Assembly: GCF_040222615.1 (NCBI RefSeq)
Contig: NZ_JAVKCQ010000069.1
Location: 1-16,994 of the forward strand
Length of the DNA stretch: 16,994 bases
Origin: Haliea sp040222615
Lineage (GTDB): Bacteria; Pseudomonadota; Gammaproteobacteria; Pseudomonadales; Halieaceae
Reading direction: 5' to 3'
Made by a program: the position numbers and the translations under genes. This document shows, piece by piece, positions 14,379-16,994 of the stretch. Below the pieces are notes generated by a model that saw only the letters and a list, made by a program, of their open reading frames with translations, was not told the DNA's origin and made no database searches. How positions within the stretch are numbered: position 1 is the first letter of the stretch; every line of letters begins with the position of its first letter.

Positions 14379-16437
14379 ACAAGGCGTGCGCGCTATCGCC
14401 ATCGCCGTGATCGCCGCCACCACGACGGTCGCAAGCGCCGCGGAACAGCGCCTGGAACAGGTGCTGGTCAGCGCCAAGCGCATCAGCGAGGACGCCAGCC
14501 GCCTGCCGCTGGCCTGGTCCGCCGTTGACGAGGGCGATCTCACCCTGATCGGCCACACCCACCCCAACGAAATCATGCAACAGGTTCCCGGTTCCTGGAT
14601 CAGCCGCGGCAACGGCCAGGAAAGCCTGACCGCGCTGCGCTCCCCGGTGCTTACCGGCGCCGGTGGCTGCGGCTCCTTTTTCATGGCCGCCGACGGCATC
14701 AGCCTGCGGGCACCCGGGTTCTGCAACGTCAACCAGCTGTTTGATGCCAATATCGAGCAGGCCAGCCGGATTGAGGTCATCAAGGGTCCGGCGGGCGCCA
14801 CCTACGGCTCCAATGCCATGCACGGGGTCATCAACGTGCTCGGTGCCGAACCGAAACCGGGTGCCGGGCAGCAACTCGCCCTCGAGAGCGGTCCCGATGA
14901 CTATTTCCGGGGCAAGTACCGCCTCGACCACGTCCAGGGACGCCACGGCGTGAGCCTGCGGCTGAACGGCACCATGGACGGCGGTTACCAGGAGGAATCA
15001 GGCTTCGACCAGCAGAAACTCACCCTGCGCCACGATTACGATGGCGCTGTCTGGTCATTCCAGACCGTGGTCGACGCCGCCAACCTGAACCAGGAAACCG
15101 CGGGCTTTGTCCAGGGTTTCAAGGCCTACGCAGACAACACCCTGCGAACCAGCAATCCCAACCCCGAGGCCTACCGCGATGCCTGGTCCCTGCGCCTCTA
15201 CAGCCAGGCCAGCCGCGAATTGAACAATGGCCAGCGGCTCAGTATTACGCCCTATCTGCGGCGCAATCGGATGGAGTTCCTGCAGCACTTTGTGCCCTGG
15301 CAGCCGGTAGAAACCAACGGTCACGAGTCCTTGGGGCTGCGCACCAGCCTGCACGGGGAAGCCGGCGGCCTGAGCTGGGTAGCCGGCACCGACCTCGAAT
15401 ACACCGATGGCTGGCTGCGGGAGGAACAGGAAAACCCGTTCAGCCCCAACCAGCCCGAGGGCATCCACTACGACTACGAAGTCGCGGCCAGCATGGGCGC
15501 GGCCTACACCCAGCTGCGCTACGCCGCGAACGAGCGCTGGACCCTGGACGGCGGAGTGCGCCTCGAATACACCCACTACGACTACGACAATCTGGCTGAG
15601 GATGGCCCCGCCTGTACCCCGGCCGCCAGTGCCTGCCGCTTCTTCCGCGTTGCCGACCGCAGGGACAGGTTCACTGACTGGTCCGTCAATGCCGGCGCCA
15701 GCCTGCAGCTGCGCCCGGACCACTACGCCTACCTGCGCCTCGCCAACGGCTTCCGGGCGCCGGACACCAGCGAACTGTATCGCCTGCAATCGGGCCAGGC
15801 CGTGGCCGATCTGGACTCCGAAGTAATCGACAATATCGAACTGGGTTTGCGCGGGAACACCGGGGGCGGCCTGAGCTACGACCTGTCGGTTTACCACATG
15901 AACAAGGACGAGGTGATCTTCCAGGATGCCGACCGGCGCAACGTCAGCGGCGCCAAAACCGAGCACTATGGGCTGGAGATGAGCCTGGACTACCGTTCAC
16001 AAGGGTCCTGGTACACACGCCTGGATGTCACCGCCGCCCGCCACCGCTACGCCAACAACGCCCTGCCGCTGGGGGTCAACGACCCGATCGACGGCAACGA
16101 TATCGACACGGCTCCGCGCCTGTTCGGCAGCGCCCGATTCGGCTGGGAATTCGCCCCCCGATACGGCACGGCCCCGGTGGCGGAGCTGGAGTGGGTGTAT
16201 ATGGATGAGTACTACCTGGAGCCGGAGAACCGCTTCAAGTACGAGGGGCACTCCCTGCTCAACCTGCGCCTCAGTAGCCCGCTGACTCCGCAATTGGCGG
16301 CCAGCCTGCGCATCACCAACCTGCTGGACGAGGACTACGCCGAGCGCGCCGATGTGGGTTTCGGCCAGTACCGCTACTTCGTCGGCCGTCCCCGCGGCGC
16401 ATTCGTCGAACTCCGCTACTCCTGGGGCAAAGGTTAA
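14359..16437 (+). CDS. TonB-dependent outer membrane receptor
   Basis: A 692-residue receptor that imports an unidentified ligand using TonB energy. Signal peptide 1-27 ends in ASA; RLEQVLVSAKR (31-41) is the TonB-box region; the plug runs to about residue 162 and includes SRIEVIKGPAGATYGSNAMHGVINV. The barrel has many alternating strands and ends GAFVELRYSWGKG. The plug contains C104 (GGCGSFF) and C122 (GFCNVNQLF) and a barrel loop has C419 and C426, so two disulphides are possible. ATG 14359 lies within the globin gene and has AAGAGGGA (14346-14353) spaced 5 bases, so coupled translation is likely. No Fur box or siderophore gene was seen; ligand unassigned. Confidence 0.93.
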   Translation: MSLLQVKQGVRAIAIAVIAATTTVASAAEQRLEQVLVSAKRISEDASRLPLAWSAVDEGDLTLIGHTHPNEIMQQVPGSWISRGNGQESLTALRSPVLTGAGGCGSFFMAADGISLRAPGFCNVNQLFDANIEQASRIEVIKGPAGATYGSNAMHGVINVLGAEPKPGAGQQLALESGPDDYFRGKYRLDHVQGRHGVSLRLNGTMDGGYQEESGFDQQKLTLRHDYDGAVWSFQTVVDAANLNQETAGFVQGFKAYADNTLRTSNPNPEAYRDAWSLRLYSQASRELNNGQRLSITPYLRRNRMEFLQHFVPWQPVETNGHESLGLRTSLHGEAGGLSWVAGTDLEYTDGWLREEQENPFSPNQPEGIHYDYEVAASMGAAYTQLRYAANERWTLDGGVRLEYTHYDYDNLAEDGPACTPAASACRFFRVADRRDRFTDWSVNAGASLQLRPDHYAYLRLANGFRAPDTSELYRLQSGQAVADLDSEVIDNIELGLRGNTGGGLSYDLSVYHMNKDEVIFQDADRRNVSGAKTEHYGLEMSLDYRSQGSWYTRLDVTAARHRYANNALPLGVNDPIDGNDIDTAPRLFGSARFGWEFAPRYGTAPVAELEWVYMDEYYLEPENRFKYEGHSLLNLRLSSPLTPQLAASLRITNLLDEDYAERADVGFGQYRYFVGRPRGAFVELRYSWGKG

Positions 16438-16456
16438 ACCGCGAATCACTACACCG

Positions 16457-16994
16457 TCACCGCATGGGTGCAATACCCACAGCTTCCCTGACCTGCGCCA
16501 GCAGCGGCACGCTGTAAGCACGAGCGCGCTCGGCGCCGCGCTGCAGCACCTGCTCAATGTGCGCGGGGTCGGCCATCAGCTGCAGGTAGCGCTCGCGGGC
16601 GGCCGCTAACGTATCGTTGACCAGCTCGAACAGCTGCTTCTTGGCCTCGCCCCAGGCAATACCCTGCTCAAACTCCCGGCGCATGCGCGCGGTCTCCTCC
16701 GCCGAGGCAAACGCGGACCAGATCTGGAACACGGTGGAATCATCGGGGTTCTTGGGCTCGCCCGGTTCCAGCAGATTGGTCTTGATCTTGTTGATGGCCT
16801 TGCGCAGCTGCTTTTCCGGCAAAAACAGGGGTATGGTGTTGTTGTAGCTCTTGCTCATCTTGCGCCCATCCAGCCCCTGCAACACCGCCACGTGATCCTC
16901 CACCTCGGCCTCCTGCAGGTTGATTATCGGCGCGAAATTGTGGTTGAAGCGCTGTGCGATGTCCCGGGCCATTTCCAAATGCTAGATCTGGTCG
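16457..16994 (-). CDS. trpS: Tryptophanyl-tRNA synthetase, C-terminal part (partial, contains in-frame TAG)
   Basis: The window cuts off the N-terminal half. The visible part charges tRNA-Trp: HLEMARDIAQRFNHNF, the class I KMSKS loop (GRKMSKSYNN, residues 40-44 counted from TTG 16978) and a C-terminal helical region ending IAPMR at TGA 16457-16459. Read from the window edge the frame gives D-Q-I-TAG-H-L-E-M; related TrpS proteins have DQIQHLEM or DQxQHLEL, so the TAG at 16984-16982 stands where CAG (Gln) is expected. It is 11 bases from the sequence end, so an assembly error is the simplest reading; a real nonsense mutation would make this a pseudogene. It converges on the TonB receptor, with 19 bases between stops. 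Confidence 0.85.

Noticed and set aside
13344..14801. A 485-residue open frame on the minus strand opposite pldA, the globin and the receptor
   Set aside because: It is antisense to three well supported genes, has no recognisable domain, and such shadows are common at high G+C.
16460..16485. Terminator at the TonB receptor/trpS junction (TGGGT/ACCCA stem)
   Set aside because: A 5-pair stem inside trpS coding sequence with no T run on either strand.
1..16994. Defence island, prophage, transposon or CRISPR array
   Set aside because: No integrase, transposase, toxin-antitoxin, nuclease or regular repeat array is visible. The genes are ordinary metabolic and envelope families.

Overview
The window looks like a chromosomal segment from a Gammaproteobacterium. 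The clues are an OmpA-independent set of family matches: a phospholipase A (PldA) with the enterobacterial-type H-x-S...N active site, the long (about 367 residue) form of PurC, a bacterial-type TrpS, a TonB-dependent receptor, and G+C-rich coding sequence (one line I counted near 7.6 kb is about 67%). The lipid/steroid-type redox genes plus TonB receptor would suit a marine or soil heterotroph such as the Halieaceae/OM60 group, but that placement is inference. I see no IS element, integrase, phage gene, CRISPR array, tRNA or rRNA. No intergenic gap exceeds 300 bases.

Layout. (1) 1-2330: a possible C-terminal tail of a plus-strand gene, then a minus-strand secreted or membrane-anchored amidohydrolase and a small orphan membrane protein. 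This end is visibly poorer in G+C (about 52-53% in sampled lines) than the rest. (2) 2366-6706: a minus-strand saccharopine-dehydrogenase-like/trans-acting enoyl reductase, divergent from two tandem HupE/UreJ-type membrane proteins that overlap by four bases if the second starts at TTG. They converge, with a 3-base gap, on a minus-strand FAD dehydrogenase of the 3-ketosteroid delta1-dehydrogenase/fumarate reductase flavoprotein group. (3) 6910-8107: a periplasmic cytochrome c' on the plus strand converges on a membrane cytochrome b561-type protein. (4) 7424-12620, all minus strand: purC, a lipoprotein, a DUF442/TIGR01244-type phosphatase-like protein, a secreted M20 peptidase/amidohydrolase, a NUDIX hydrolase (GTGA overlap with the M20 gene) and cytochrome b. 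The last five could be one transcript in that order. (5) 12822-16437, plus strand: pldA, a group II truncated haemoglobin, and a TonB-dependent receptor whose start lies inside the globin gene. (6) The window ends in the C-terminal part of trpS on the minus strand, with an in-frame TAG where a Gln codon is expected.

Functional themes are modest: envelope lipid turnover (PldA), membrane and lipid redox chemistry (enoyl reductase, delta1-dehydrogenase-like flavoprotein), haem proteins that bind diatomic gases (cytochrome c', truncated globin), metal or nutrient uptake (HupE pair, TonB receptor), and housekeeping (purC, trpS). I do not see a clearly new multi-gene system. The observations I would check first are the globin-TonB receptor overlap, the diverged HupE pair with no hydrogenase or urease nearby, and the amber codon in trpS.
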